This document shows positions 8,550 to 17,546 of a stretch of DNA of 64,000 nt, in pieces (position 1 is the first letter of the stretch; every line of letters begins with the position of its first letter). The DNA is taken from the NCBI GenBank assembly GCA_903906515.1, contig CAIVKO010000108.1, positions 1 to 64,000 of the forward strand. The letters are read 5' to 3'. Under the pieces are notes generated by a model. It did no database searches and was not told the origin of the DNA. It worked only from the letters and a program-made list of their open reading frames with translations. The position numbers and the translations under genes were made by a program. Source of the DNA: Akkermansiaceae bacterium (GTDB lineage: Bacteria > Verrucomicrobiota > Verrucomicrobiia > Verrucomicrobiales > Akkermansiaceae).

Positions 8550-10388
8550 ATGACCAAATCAAACACGACCCACGCCGCCCTCGAAAAATGGGTGGCTGAC
8601 ATGACAGCCCTCTGCACGCCCGATGCCGTCGAGTGGTGCGATGGCTCCCAAGCCGAATGGGACCGCCTCACTTCCTTGATGGTTGAAAAAGGCACCTTCA
8701 CCCGCCTCAACCCCGAGAAACGCCCGAACTGCTTCCTCGCCCGCTCGACCCCATCCGACGTCGCACGCGTGGAAGACCGCACCTTCATCTGCTCCAAAGA
8801 CAAATCCGGAGCCGGCCCGACCAACCACTGGGCAGACCCTGCCGAAATGCGCGCCAAAATGCAGGAGAAATTCGCCGGCTCGATGAAAGGCCGCACGATG
8901 TATGTGATCCCGTTCTGCATGGGACCGCTCGACTCCCCACTCGCCAAGATCGGCGTCGAAATCTCCGACAGCGCCTACGTGGTCGTCAACATGCGCATCA
9001 TGACCCACATGGGATCGCATGTCCTCAAACGTCTCGAAGCGGAAGCCGACGGCACCGCCACCAACAAGCGCGACGGATTCGGCACCTTCATTCCCTGCCT
9101 CCACACGGTGGGCGCACCGCTGGAAGCCGGCCAAGCCGATGTTTCCTGGCCCTGCAACGAGGACAAATACATCGTCCATTTCCCGGACACCCATGAAATC
9201 ATGTCCTACGGCTCCGGTTACGGTGGCAACGCCCTGCTCGGCAAAAAGTGCCTTGCCCTGCGCATCGCCTCCAATATCGCCCGCGACAACAACTGGATGG
9301 CCGAGCACATGCTCATCGTCGGCCTCCACGCACCCGATGGCTCCACCAACTACATCTCCGCAGCCTTCCCATCCGCATGCGGTAAGACCAACCTCGCCAT
9401 GCTCATCCCGCCGCAGGCCTATCAGGACGCCGGTTGGAAAACCTCGATCATCGGTGATGACATCGCCTGGCTCTGGCCGCACGAGGACGGCACCCTTCAC
9501 GCCATCAACCCGGAAACCGGCTACTTCGGCGTGGCTCCAGGCACCGCCTACAACACCAACCCGCTGGCCATGGAATCCGTCAAGGCCAACACCATCTTCA
9601 CCAACGTCGGTCTTACCGATGACGGCGATATCTGGTGGGAAGGCATGGACGGCGCGCCACCCGCACACGCCATCGATTGGACCGGCCAGGATTGGACGCC
9701 CGATTGTGGCCGCGTTTGCGCCCACGCCAACTCCCGCTTCACCGCTCCGGCCACCCAGTGCCCGTCGTATGACAAAAACGCGCAAAACCCGGATGGCGTT
9801 TCCATCTCGGCCATCGTCTTCGGTGGTCGCCGCGCCTCCACGATGCCGCTTGTTTTCCAAGCTTCGGATTGGAACCACGGCGTGTATGTCGGTGCCACCA
9901 TGGGCTCGGAAATGACCGCTGCTGCCTTCGGCACACTCGGCAAGGTGCGCCGCGACCCGATGGCGATGCTGCCATTCTGCGGATACCACGTCGGCGACTA
10001 CTTCGCCCATTGGATCAAGATGGGTAGCCTCGTCAAGAAGCTGCCGCACGTGTTCAACGTCAACTGGTTCCGCAAAACTGCTGAAGGCAAGTGGATGTGG
10101 CCGGGCTTCGGCGACAACATGCGCGTCCTCGAGTGGATCGTGAAACGCTGCAACGGCCAAGTGGAAGGCGTGCAAACCAAGATTGGTGTCAGCCCAACTT
10201 TCGCTGAGTTCAACACCGTCGGCATCGATGGCTTCACCGAAGAATCCTTCAACACCGTCATGGCCCTCGACAATGCCGAATGGCAGGCCGAAATCGCCGG
10301 TCAGGAAGAATTCTTCGCCTCGGTCGGTGAAAAACTGCCGAAGGAACTCGTCGCCCAGCGCGCCGCCCTGGCCGCACGCATGTCCTGA
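8550..10388 (+). CDS. pckG: Phosphoenolpyruvate carboxykinase (GTP)
   Basis: The enzyme converts oxaloacetate and GTP to phosphoenolpyruvate, GDP and CO2 in the cytoplasm, the committed step of gluconeogenesis. It has 612 residues, the usual length for GTP-type enzymes. The P-loop with the hyper-reactive Cys is [12 protein letters not shown] and the kinase-2 segment is [10 protein letters not shown]. The guanine-binding region contains [20 protein letters not shown] strong intrinsic terminator follows at 10417, so the gene is probably monocistronic. Confidence 0.97.
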   Translation: MTKSNTTHAALEKWVADMTALCTPDAVEWCDGSQAEWDRLTSLMVEKGTFTRLNPEKRPNCFLARSTPSDVARVEDRTFICSKDKSGAGPTNHWADPAEMRAKMQEKFAGSMKGRTMYVIPFCMGPLDSPLAKIGVEISDSAYVVVNMRIMTHMGSHVLKRLEAEADGTATNKRDGFGTFIPCLHTVGAPLEAGQADVSWPCNEDKYIVHFPDTHEIMSYGSGYGGNALLGKKCLALRIASNIARDNNWMAEHMLIVGLHAPDGSTNYISAAFPSACGKTNLAMLIPPQAYQDAGWKTSIIGDDIAWLWPHEDGTLHAINPETGYFGVAPGTAYNTNPLAMESVKANTIFTNVGLTDDGDIWWEGMDGAPPAHAIDWTGQDWTPDCGRVCAHANSRFTAPATQCPSYDKNAQNPDGVSISAIVFGGRRASTMPLVFQASDWNHGVYVGATMGSEMTAAAFGTLGKVRRDPMAMLPFCGYHVGDYFAHWIKMGSLVKKLPHVFNVNWFRKTAEGKWMWPGFGDNMRVLEWIVKRCNGQVEGVQTKIGVSPTFAEFNTVGIDGFTEESFNTVMALDNAEWQAEIAGQEEFFASVGEKLPKELVAQRAALAARMS

Positions 10389-10416
10389 TTCAAACTCAGC
10401 CCAAACCCAAACAAAG

Positions 10417-10449
10417 CGGGTCGCGTCACATGGCGCGGCCCGTTTTTAT
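10417..10449 (+). terminator. Intrinsic terminator after pckG
   Basis: CGGGTCGCG and CGCGGCCCG form a 9-bp stem with one G-T pair around an 8-base loop. The stem is followed directly by TTTTTATTT. It lies 29 bp after the pckG stop and before the deacetylase gene. Confidence 0.85.
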
Positions 10450-10515
10450 TTCGTCCTTGCGGGCACTCATTCGGGGCTTCCAATCAGCCGGTTTCGCGCT
10501 ACTTTCTCCGCGTCC

Positions 10516-11691
10516 ATGATAAGATTCGTCGTTATTTTCACCCTGCTCACCAGCCTTGGTTTGTCGGCAGAGGACGTTCCCGTACCGACGGTGATTCCTG
10601 TCGCACCCACCGAAATCCCGCGCATTGCAGACGATGAGTCCCGCGTCTCCGTGCTGGGATATCACGATTTTTCCGAGACCGGGAAGGAAACCGCGATGCG
10701 CATCCGCACTTCCAAGTTCCGCAAGCAGATGGAAACCCTGCGCCAACTGGGCATCACCGTGATTTCCATGGACGACTTCATCTCCTGGAAAAAAGGCGAA
10801 AAGTCCATACCCGCACAATCGGCACTCATCACCTTCGACGACGGATGGAGGTCCGTTTACACCGACGCGTTTCCGATTCTCAAAGAGTTCGGATATCCTT
10901 TCACGCTCTTCCTTTATAAAAACTATGTGGACGGAGGCGGCAAGGCCATGACCATTCCGATGATCCAGGAAATGATGAAGACCGGTGCCACCATCGGCAG
11001 CCATTCGGTGAGCCACCCCTACCCGCTCACGTTCAAGGCACAACGCAAGAAAAGCCCGGACGCCTATGATGCCTTTCTGCGTAAGGAGATAGGGGAATCC
11101 AAACGATTTCTGGAATCCAAACTCAAGGTGAAGGTCAGGGGTTATTGTTATCCCGGTGGCTTTTACACCGAGGAAATGCTGCCACTGACCAAAGAATTCG
11201 GTTATACGCAGAGCTACACGGTCCTTCCCGGAAAAGTCAAACGATCCACCCCGGATGAAACCGTCCCCCGCTATATGATCCTCGGGAACTACGACAAGGT
11301 TTTCGAGTTGGCCACCACCTTCCGCGATGCACAAGCCCCCGCGGCCCCCGGCACCCTAGCCGCCGCCCCGCAAACCACTCCTTACCCCGTGTCCCCGGAA
11401 CCCGGAGCCATCATCAACTCGCGCCTCCCCGAAATCTCGGCAGACCTCTCAACAGTCGAAAACCTGGATCCTTCGAAACTGGTCATGAAAGTCTCCGGCT
11501 TCGGCGAAGTGCCCGCCAATTTCTCCGAGAAAAGCAAAAAAATCTCATGGAAGGTCAACCGCCGTCTCCGCCAGCCTTCCTGCCAGGTCTCCATTACGTG
11601 GAAAAACACCGCCGGAAAAGCCCCCGAAACCCCGCTCCGCTGGTCCTTCCAAATCGACCGCGAAGCCACCTACCTCCCGGACGGGGAGTGA
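10516..11691 (+). CDS. Exported polysaccharide deacetylase (NodB homology domain)
   Basis: This 391-residue enzyme is predicted to remove N- or O-acetyl groups from a polysaccharide or peptidoglycan outside the cytoplasm. The frame is open further upstream, but the ATG at 10516 gives a clean signal peptide (MIRFVVIFTLLTSLGLSAED). The NodB motifs are present: ALITFDDGWRSVY with the catalytic DD, and GATIGSHSVSHPYP with the HSxxHP metal ligands. The C-terminal third (about 280-391) is a Pro-rich linker plus a beta-rich region of unknown role. It ends 36 bp before ffh. Confidence 0.9.
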   Translation: MIRFVVIFTLLTSLGLSAEDVPVPTVIPVAPTEIPRIADDESRVSVLGYHDFSETGKETAMRIRTSKFRKQMETLRQLGITVISMDDFISWKKGEKSIPAQSALITFDDGWRSVYTDAFPILKEFGYPFTLFLYKNYVDGGGKAMTIPMIQEMMKTGATIGSHSVSHPYPLTFKAQRKKSPDAYDAFLRKEIGESKRFLESKLKVKVRGYCYPGGFYTEEMLPLTKEFGYTQSYTVLPGKVKRSTPDETVPRYMILGNYDKVFELATTFRDAQAPAAPGTLAAAPQTTPYPVSPEPGAIINSRLPEISADLSTVENLDPSKLVMKVSGFGEVPANFSEKSKKISWKVNRRLRQPSCQVSITWKNTAGKAPETPLRWSFQIDREATYLPDGE

Positions 11692-11693
11692 GG

Positions 11694-11722
11694 ATTTCAA
11701 ATCTCAAATCTCAAATTTCCAG
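11694..11722. repeat. AT-rich CAAATCTCAAAT-type spacer repeat
   Basis: Three overlapping CAAATCTCAAAT-like units fill the gap between the deacetylase and ffh. A related tract at 47136-47168 lies between the two GspE genes. They appear to be members of a short, low-complexity intergenic family. Confidence 0.5.
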
Positions 11723-11727
11723 CATCC

Positions 11728-13101
11728 ATGTTCTCCTCTCTATCAGACAGCCTCGACAAGACCTTCCGCAACCTCCGTGGCGTGGGCCGCATCTCGGAAA
11801 AAAACATCACCGACGCTCTGCGCGATATCCGCATCGCCCTGTTGGAGGCCGATGTCGAATTCGGAGTCGCCAAGGATTTTATCGCAAAGGTGAAGGAGAA
11901 ATCCATGGGCGAGGACGTCCTGAAGTCGATCAAACCCGGCGAGCAGATCGTCAAGATTTTCCACGACGAACTCGCCACTCTGTTAGGTGGTGACCAGGCC
12001 CCACTCGATCTCAACCCACCCGCCCGCATCCTCATCTGCGGCCTCAACGGCGCGGGCAAGACGACCACCGCCGCCAAACTCGCCAACCGCCTCAAAAAAG
12101 AAGGCCGCCGCCCGCTTCTCGTCGCTTGCGACCTCTATCGCCCGGCTGCCATCGACCAACTCGCCACCCTCGCCAAGCAAGTTGACATCCCCTGTTACAC
12201 GCCGGACGCCGGTGAAACGGATGTCGTCAAAGTCGCCCGGGATTCCATCGTCTGGGCGGAACAACAAAGCGGCACCGTCCTCATCTTCGACACCGCCGGC
12301 CGCCAGGAAATCGATGAGCGACTCATCATCGAACTCAAGCGACTCCACGATTTCGTCAAGCCGAAGGAAACCCTGTTAGTCGTGGACTCCGCCACCGGCC
12401 AGCAGGCGGTCTCGGTCGCCAAACACTTCGACGATGCCGTCGGCATCACCGGAATCATCCTGACCAAACTCGATGGCGACGCCCGCGGCGGCGCGGCGCT
12501 CTCGATGCGCGCCGTCACCGGCAAGCCGATCAAATACGCCGGCGAGGGCGAGAAGCTCGACCAGCTATTCGAATTCCATCCGGACCGCATGGCCGACCGC
12601 ATCCTCGGCATGGGCGACATCGTCGGCATGGTCGAGCAGGTCGCCGGCAAGGTCAACGAACAGGACGCGATGCGCTCAATGAAGCGCATGCAGCAGGGGA
12701 AATTCGATTTCACCGACTTCCTCGACCAGATGAAGATGATCCAGAACCTCGGGCCGCTCGAAGGATTGTTAGGAATGCTGCCGGGATTCGGAAAAATCAA
12801 AAAACAACTCCCTTCCGGAGCGTTCGACAACAAGAAGATCAAACGCACCGAAGCCATCGTGCTCTCGATGACGCTAGACGAACGTCGCCGTCCCGAAATC
12901 ATCAAAGGTTCGCGCCGCCAGCGCATCGCCGCAGGCTCCGGCACCACCCTCATGGAGGTCAATCAGTTGATCAAACAGTTCGGAGAAATGCGCAAGATGA
13001 TGAAATCCCCCGGCCGCATGAAAGACATGATGCGCCAGATGGGCGGCCCCGGCGGCATGAAGGACATGATGAAGGGCATGGGCGGCAAGTTCCCGTTCTG
13101 A
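11728..13101 (+). CDS. ffh: Signal recognition particle protein Ffh
   Basis: This GTPase binds signal peptides with 4.5S RNA and delivers ribosomes to FtsY at the membrane. It has 457 residues. The N domain is followed by the G domain with ICGLNGAGKTTTAAKLA (P-loop), IFDTAGRQEIDE and ILTKLDGDARGGA. The M domain starts near residue 300 (GKFDFTDFLDQMKMIQNLGP) and ends in a Met/Gly-rich tail (MMRQMGGPGGMKDMMKGMGG). The convergent gap downstream carries family B repeats. Confidence 0.98.
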   Translation: MFSSLSDSLDKTFRNLRGVGRISEKNITDALRDIRIALLEADVEFGVAKDFIAKVKEKSMGEDVLKSIKPGEQIVKIFHDELATLLGGDQAPLDLNPPARILICGLNGAGKTTTAAKLANRLKKEGRRPLLVACDLYRPAAIDQLATLAKQVDIPCYTPDAGETDVVKVARDSIVWAEQQSGTVLIFDTAGRQEIDERLIIELKRLHDFVKPKETLLVVDSATGQQAVSVAKHFDDAVGITGIILTKLDGDARGGAALSMRAVTGKPIKYAGEGEKLDQLFEFHPDRMADRILGMGDIVGMVEQVAGKVNEQDAMRSMKRMQQGKFDFTDFLDQMKMIQNLGPLEGLLGMLPGFGKIKKQLPSGAFDNKKIKRTEAIVLSMTLDERRRPEIIKGSRRQRIAAGSGTTLMEVNQLIKQFGEMRKMMKSPGRMKDMMRQMGGPGGMKDMMKGMGGKFPF

Positions 13102-13103
13102 TT

Positions 13104-13173
13104 TGTAGCGACGCTCTATGTGCGTCGACGCCCATGGGATGAATTGTAGCGGCGGTCTATGACCGTCGATGCC
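13104..13173 (+). repeat. TGTAGCG repeat, family B (two tandem copies)
   Basis: Two related units lie head to tail after ffh: TGTAGCGACGCTCTATGTGC at 13104 and TGTAGCGGCGGTCTATGACC at 13145. Each has internal dyad symmetry (for example GCGACGCTC...GCGTCG). Similar units, some inverted, occur at 16467-16494 and 59131-59296. The tract that follows (13190-13230, CGCAAAG-rich) is another low-complexity spacer motif. Confidence 0.75.
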
Positions 13174-13251
13174 AGAGGAAGAGAGTTTACCGCAAAGTCG
13201 CCAAGGCCGCAAAGGGAGCGCAAAGAGGATGATAGAAGAAGGAGGCTCCCC

Positions 13252-14094
13252 TCACCCGCCCGTCACGGCACCAAGGTATTCCCACAGCGCCTTCTGCACG
13301 TTTTGGAAACCCCGTGCCTGGGGAATGGCATACATCGGATTCCACGGCAGCGGTGCTGATAGAAAATCCGCGGGAACCGGAATCATCTCCACACCCTCGC
13401 TCCGGCAGATCTTTTCCACACGCCGCAAATGCCATGCCGACGAACACACGCCGACACGCCCCCAATTGCGTGAGACCATCAATTCCTTGTAGGCCCGGAT
13501 TTCCTCTTTTGTCGTGCGCGGACCGGACAAGCGGGTGATCGATGCCTCCGGAATGCCGAGCTCCCGCCACAATTCCGCCGTATCATCCGCCAGCGACCTG
13601 CTGCCACCGATGTCGGTGACGTTCGTTCCGCTCGCCACCAGATGCGCGGCCTTTCCCGCCAGAAACAACCGCGCGGGCACGATCAGCCGATCTCCCGCAG
13701 GGCCGAGTTCCGCACCGCCGTCAGGTCTGGCCGCTGATCCGCCGCCAAGCACGCAGATCGCGTCGAATCGCTCAAGTGGTTTTACCATCGCCACGTAAGG
13801 CGCCTCCAGCTTAACTAACAAAAAACTACCGAGCCAAGCATTCCCGGCAAGAGTGTAACCGACAAGGACCGCAGCCGCCAGAACGCGACCAAGACGTCCC
13901 AGACCGGGCCAGCAGGTCAGCGCCATCAACCCCAGCCAGACCAATCCCGAAGGCAGAATCAAAAGCCCGATGACTTTTTTCACGATCAACCCGGACGGGA
14001 ACGACCACAACAACAGCGCCGCACAAACAGCAACCGGAAACCACAAGAACCGGGCGCGGAGGAAACAACCCACTAGTTTTTTTAGCAAAATCAT
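13252..14094 (-). CDS. YdcF/SanA-like membrane protein (DUF218 domain)
   Basis: This 280-residue protein has several N-terminal membrane helices (about residues 12-95) followed by a DUF218 domain. The domain shows DAICVLGGGSAARPDGGAELGPAG, then KAAHLVASGTN, RTTKEEIRAYKELM and GVCSSAWHLRRVEKIC. The family is linked to envelope or peptidoglycan-precursor biology, but the reaction is not established. The ATG at 14094 was chosen because longer readings overlap the upstream Rrf2 gene. It starts 13 bp after the Rrf2 stop, so the two are probably cotranscribed. Confidence 0.85.
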   Translation of the reverse strand: MILLKKLVGCFLRARFLWFPVAVCAALLLWSFPSGLIVKKVIGLLILPSGLVWLGLMALTCWPGLGRLGRVLAAAVLVGYTLAGNAWLGSFLLVKLEAPYVAMVKPLERFDAICVLGGGSAARPDGGAELGPAGDRLIVPARLFLAGKAAHLVASGTNVTDIGGSRSLADDTAELWRELGIPEASITRLSGPRTTKEEIRAYKELMVSRNWGRVGVCSSAWHLRRVEKICRSEGVEMIPVPADFLSAPLPWNPMYAIPQARGFQNVQKALWEYLGAVTGG

Positions 14095-14107
14095 TTTCAC
14101 TAAAGAT

Positions 14108-14521
14108 TCAGATGTAAAACATCGTGTCTCCGGTGTGACTGGCGAGAGTTTCCAGGGTGATTTGGTCGAGAGCCTGCTGGAGCGAGTTGGAGACCTGGTC
14201 CCATGCGAGGCGCACGGCTTGGCCGGATTCCCCCTCGCGGGCGACCGAACACTGGAGCAACGACGGGTCCACGGCATCCACCACCTGACGCAACGTGATG
14301 CCGCCCGGCGCACGGGCAAGCAGGTATCCTCCGGTCGATCCGCGGCGGCTTTCGATCAACCCGGCCCGGCGGAGATCATTGAGAATTTGCACAAGAAAGT
14401 TCGCCGAGACGTCTTCCCGTTGCGCAAGCGCCTCAAGCCGTGTAAGAGTTCGCCCGTCATGGTGCTTCGCGAGCTGGGACAATGCCCGGCACGCGTATTC
14501 CAATTTCTGTGAAATTCTCAT
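14108..14521 (-). CDS. Rrf2-family transcriptional regulator (CymR-like)
   Basis: This 137-residue winged-helix regulator begins in typical Rrf2 fashion, MRISQKLEYACRALSQLA, and has a recognition region VSANFLVQILNDLRRAGLIESRRGSTGGY. It lacks the three clustered cysteines that hold the Fe-S cluster in IscR. This suggests a CymR-type metabolite or protein sensor. It diverges from cysE, and its start codon overlaps that of cysE on the other strand (CATG at 14519-14522). Control of cysteine synthesis is the natural inference. Confidence 0.9.
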   Translation of the reverse strand: MRISQKLEYACRALSQLAKHHDGRTLTRLEALAQREDVSANFLVQILNDLRRAGLIESRRGSTGGYLLARAPGGITLRQVVDAVDPSLLQCSVAREGESGQAVRLAWDQVSNSLQQALDQITLETLASHTGDTMFYI

Positions 14522-15383
14522 GAGTGAATCCCAACAAAACCAACCCCGTCCGACCAGCAGTAATTCCGATCAGATCTGCGCCAAATCAATCGCGGGGATC
14601 GAAACCATGTGGGAATCCCTACGGACCGAGGCCCGACGGCTGGTAGCCGAGGAGTCCGAACTGACACCGTTGGTGGACGACGTGATCCTCTCACGCACGT
14701 CCTTGGCAAGCGCCCTAGGAACCCGTCTGGCCCGGCGACTCGCCCGTGCAGACATGCCGCGCGAAATGTTGGAACCGCTCCTGACCGGCGTGTTTGAAGA
14801 ACACCCGCGCATCGTCCATAGCGCGATGCGCGATTTACGAGCCATGTTCGAGCGGGATCCTGCGTGTTTCTCGCTTCTGGAGCCCCTGTTGTTTTTCAAA
14901 GGCTTCCTGGCTCTCACCACCTACCGGGTTTCCCACCAACTCTGGCTCGACCAGCGCCGCTGGCTCGCGCTTTACCTGCAAAGCATCTCCAGTGAATCGT
15001 TCGCTGTGGATATCCACCCCGCTGCGTGCATCGGCTGCGGAATCCTACTCGATCACGCCACCTCATTCGTCGTCGGAGAAACCGCGATCATTGAGGACGA
15101 TGTCTCGATTCTTCACGAGGTCACGCTAGGCGGCACCGGCAAGGAAACCGGCAACCGCCACCCGATCATCCGCTCCGGCGTCTTGCTCGGCGCAGGAGCC
15201 AAAATCCTCGGCCGCGTCGAAATCGGCACCGGTGCCAAGGTCGGAGCCGGAAGCGTGGTGCTCAACGACGTGCCTGCACACACCACCGTCGCGGGCGTGC
15301 CTGCCGTGATCGTCGGCGAATCCAGCGAAGAAAACCCCGCCATCGAAATGAACCAGAAACTCGACTGCCGGGGAACCCGCTGA
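14520..15383 (+). CDS. cysE: Serine O-acetyltransferase
   Basis: The enzyme acetylates L-serine with acetyl-CoA, the first step of cysteine synthesis. It has 287 residues from this start. The N-terminal helical domain includes LLFFKGFLALTTYRVSHQLW. The left-handed beta-helix begins at VDIHPAACIGCGILLDHATSFVVGE and carries the catalytic DIHP/DHAT His residues and VTLGGTGK. An ATG at 14607 with GGGGA upstream is an alternative start close to the E. coli N-terminus. It would leave about 85 bp for regulatory sites, whereas the longer start overlaps the divergent Rrf2 start codon. The lipoprotein gene follows after 4 bp. Confidence 0.93.
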   Translation: MSESQQNQPRPTSSNSDQICAKSIAGIETMWESLRTEARRLVAEESELTPLVDDVILSRTSLASALGTRLARRLARADMPREMLEPLLTGVFEEHPRIVHSAMRDLRAMFERDPACFSLLEPLLFFKGFLALTTYRVSHQLWLDQRRWLALYLQSISSESFAVDIHPAACIGCGILLDHATSFVVGETAIIEDDVSILHEVTLGGTGKETGNRHPIIRSGVLLGAGAKILGRVEIGTGAKVGAGSVVLNDVPAHTTVAGVPAVIVGESSEENPAIEMNQKLDCRGTR

Positions 15384-15387
15384 CCCT

Positions 15388-16374
15388 ATGAAATCCCGAT
15401 TCATCACCCTGCCGCTGCTCGTGATCGCCCTAGCCGGATGCGACAAGGCTAAAAATCTTGCCAATGAAGCTGCGTCTGCGGTGAAGGAGCGTATCAACTC
15501 CCCTGCCAACACCTCTAGCGGCACCAGCGTCGATCCGGAACTCCAGAAACTCGTCCACCAAAACGCCGAAGGAGTGATTTTCCGCAAGGATCTGCCGTTT
15601 CCCTCACGTCTGAAAGTTAGAACCACCCTCCGCCGCGAAATATCCGGCCGACTCTTTCAAACATCCGCCATCGACCACAAGGCTGAGACCGTCAAAGGCA
15701 CTCAAATCACCATCCGTAAACTCGAGCGGGACGGCGGCAGGGTGAGCCACACCCTCGAACAAGCGAGCTTCTCCGTGCCCTCCGTAGATAAAAAGGATGG
15801 CGTGGCGAAACTCATCACGGACCCGCTCAAACAAGTCGCCCAGTCTAACAAGCCTGTGGAATTCCACCTCACCGGCAAAAACTGGAAAACCAATGATCAC
15901 TCGGAATTCCGCACTGCCGCCTTGTCCCAGCAACTGTCGCCGGTGTTCGAGGACCTGCTCGTCGAAAACGCTCTCTCACCGCGGCGGATGTGGTTTTCAA
16001 AACGGCGGCTCAAAGTCGGCGATGAAATCGTCGCCTCAGGCGAGTCCCTACCCATGCTGCTAACAGGCGACGCCACGGGATCCCTCAAACTCAAACTCGA
16101 ATCCTTCGAAGCCGTGGAGGGCCATCCCTGCGGCGTTTTCTCGATCAAAGGCAACTACACCCGGAAACAATTCCCGGATTTCGAAGGGGTCTTCACCGAT
16201 GAAGACGTCACCATCGAATCCGGAAAAATCTGGCTCTCCCTCATCCACCCGTTGATCCTGCGGCAGGAATTCAATACCATCCAAACATTCAAAACCGGCG
16301 GCCAAGGAGGACTCTCCGCCCACGGCCAAGGCACCGTGAAGGTCTCTCTGCTGTGTTCATGGAAACCGTTGTAG
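15388..16374 (+). CDS. Predicted lipoprotein of unknown function, cotranscribed with cysE
   Basis: This 328-residue protein has a lipoprotein signal (LVIALAGCDK, Cys18). A short linker is followed by a beta-rich body of about 240 residues without a recognisable domain. The sequence speaks of an exported, outer-membrane-anchored protein, and phrases such as SLKLKLESFEAVEGHPCGVF suggest a lipocalin- or LolA-like sheet, but this is only an impression. It starts 4 bp after cysE, which implies translational coupling. No link to cysteine synthesis is evident. Confidence 0.8.
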   Translation: MKSRFITLPLLVIALAGCDKAKNLANEAASAVKERINSPANTSSGTSVDPELQKLVHQNAEGVIFRKDLPFPSRLKVRTTLRREISGRLFQTSAIDHKAETVKGTQITIRKLERDGGRVSHTLEQASFSVPSVDKKDGVAKLITDPLKQVAQSNKPVEFHLTGKNWKTNDHSEFRTAALSQQLSPVFEDLLVENALSPRRMWFSKRRLKVGDEIVASGESLPMLLTGDATGSLKLKLESFEAVEGHPCGVFSIKGNYTRKQFPDFEGVFTDEDVTIESGKIWLSLIHPLILRQEFNTIQTFKTGGQGGLSAHGQGTVKVSLLCSWKPL

Positions 16375-16394
16375 AAATCATGCCTTGGGCGTGA

Positions 16395-16415
16395 AAGACT
16401 CAAGACTTGAGTCTT
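16395..16415 (+). terminator. Candidate hairpin after the cysE operon
   Basis: AAGACTCAAG and CTTGAGTCTT form a perfect 10-bp inverted repeat around one base, so the usable stem is about 7 bp. It begins 20 bp after the lipoprotein stop and is followed by CCCTTT, a poor T-tract. A terminator is possible but not secure. Confidence 0.4.
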
Positions 16416-16466
16416 CCCTTTGCGCCTTCGCGTCTTCGCGCGAGAAAAAACAAAGGCTTTCCATTC

Positions 16467-16494
16467 GCATCGACGCTCATAGAGCGACGCTACT
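16467..16494 (-). repeat. TGTAGCG repeat, family B, inverted copy
   Basis: Read on the minus strand the unit is AGTAGCGTCGCTCTATGAGC followed by GTCGATGC, matching the units near 13.1 and 59.2 kb. It lies between the convergent lipoprotein and ribD genes. Confidence 0.7.
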
Positions 16495-16520
16495 AGCGGT
16501 TCAAGAACCCAGCGCCTTGC

Positions 16521-17546
16521 TCAGAGCACAACCCCGCGGAAGCGGATGTCATCGCCCAGTTGAATGTATTGCGTTTCGCCGAGGCGGAGGGATTGAGGCA
16601 GCCCGTTTCCGGCTAAAGCGGGGACGGGACCGCCGCAGAGCAGAGGGGCATAGTAGATGACCACTTCATCGATCAGACCAGCCTCGAACAGGGCTGCGGA
16701 GAAGACCCCGCCGGCCTCGGTCATGGCAGTTAGAACACCTTGCTCGCGGGCGAGTGCACGCAGGGATCCCGCTAGATCGCGCCCGGAGCGGACCAACGTG
16801 CGGTCGCTCCATGCGTCGCAAAACAACGGCGCTTCCTTCGGCAGGGAGTCGGGCGCATCGGTGAAGACAATGCGCCACGGTTGCAACCGACCCTCCAGCA
16901 ATTCCGGAACGCGGATGGTAAGGGCCGGGTGATCACGGCGCACGGTTTCACCACTTGTTAGAACGGCATCCACGGATGAGCGGAGCTTTTGCACATCGGC
17001 GCGGGCGGCTTCTCCGGTGAGCCATTGGCCTTCGCCCGGCGGGCGGGTCAGGCGGCCATCGAGGCTCATCGCGGATTTCCAAATGACCCATGGCAGCCCG
17101 GTTTCGCGCACTTTGAAGAACGGGCGCAACAAGCGCTGCGCATCATCCCGGCAAACACCGGTGACCACCTCGATGCCGGCGCGGGTGAGAATTTCGTCGG
17201 CCCGACCGGCGTGGTCGGGATTGCGGTCCACGCAGGCGTATACGACGCGGGCGATTCCAGCATCGATGATGCCCTGGGTACATGGCGGCGTGCGTCCTTG
17301 GGTGGAGCAGGGTTCCAGGGTGATATAGAGGGTGGCACCGCGCACGGCTTCGGCACCGTGGGTTTCAACGGCATCCGCAAGCGCCTCGCGTTCGGCGTGC
17401 GGGCGACCGGCGGCGTGGTGCCAGCCGCAGCCTAACAAAACATCATGTTTTACGACCACCGCGCCCACGGGAGGATTGGGAGCGGTTTTTCCAACACCCT
17501 TGGCAGCCTCGGACAACGCGAGTTCCATCCATGATTCGTCGGTCAT
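16521..17546 (-). CDS. ribD: Bifunctional riboflavin biosynthesis deaminase/reductase RibD
   Basis: The protein deaminates and then reduces the pyrimidine intermediate of riboflavin synthesis. It has 341 residues, slightly short for the family (about 360). The deaminase domain (1-145) has the zinc ligands HAEREAL and PCSTQGRTPPC. The reductase domain starts at LPWVIWKSAMSLDGRLT (about 178) and contains SSVDAVLTSGETVRRDHPALTIR. Its ATG overlaps the mscS stop (ATGA at 17543-17546), so the genes form one operon although they are functionally unrelated. Confidence 0.95.
   Translation of the reverse strand: MTDESWMELALSEAAKGVGKTAPNPPVGAVVVKHDVLLGCGWHHAAGRPHAEREALADAVETHGAEAVRGATLYITLEPCSTQGRTPPCTQGIIDAGIARVVYACVDRNPDHAGRADEILTRAGIEVVTGVCRDDAQRLLRPFFKVRETGLPWVIWKSAMSLDGRLTRPPGEGQWLTGEAARADVQKLRSSVDAVLTSGETVRRDHPALTIRVPELLEGRLQPWRIVFTDAPDSLPKEAPLFCDAWSDRTLVRSGRDLAGSLRALAREQGVLTAMTEAGGVFSAALFEAGLIDEVVIYYAPLLCGGPVPALAGNGLPQSLRLGETQYIQLGDDIRFRGVVL

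Noticed and set aside
8559-10175. 538-codon minus-strand open frame opposite pckG
   Set aside because: Its product is a Gly/Val/His/Asp-rich shadow of pckG codons with no known motif.
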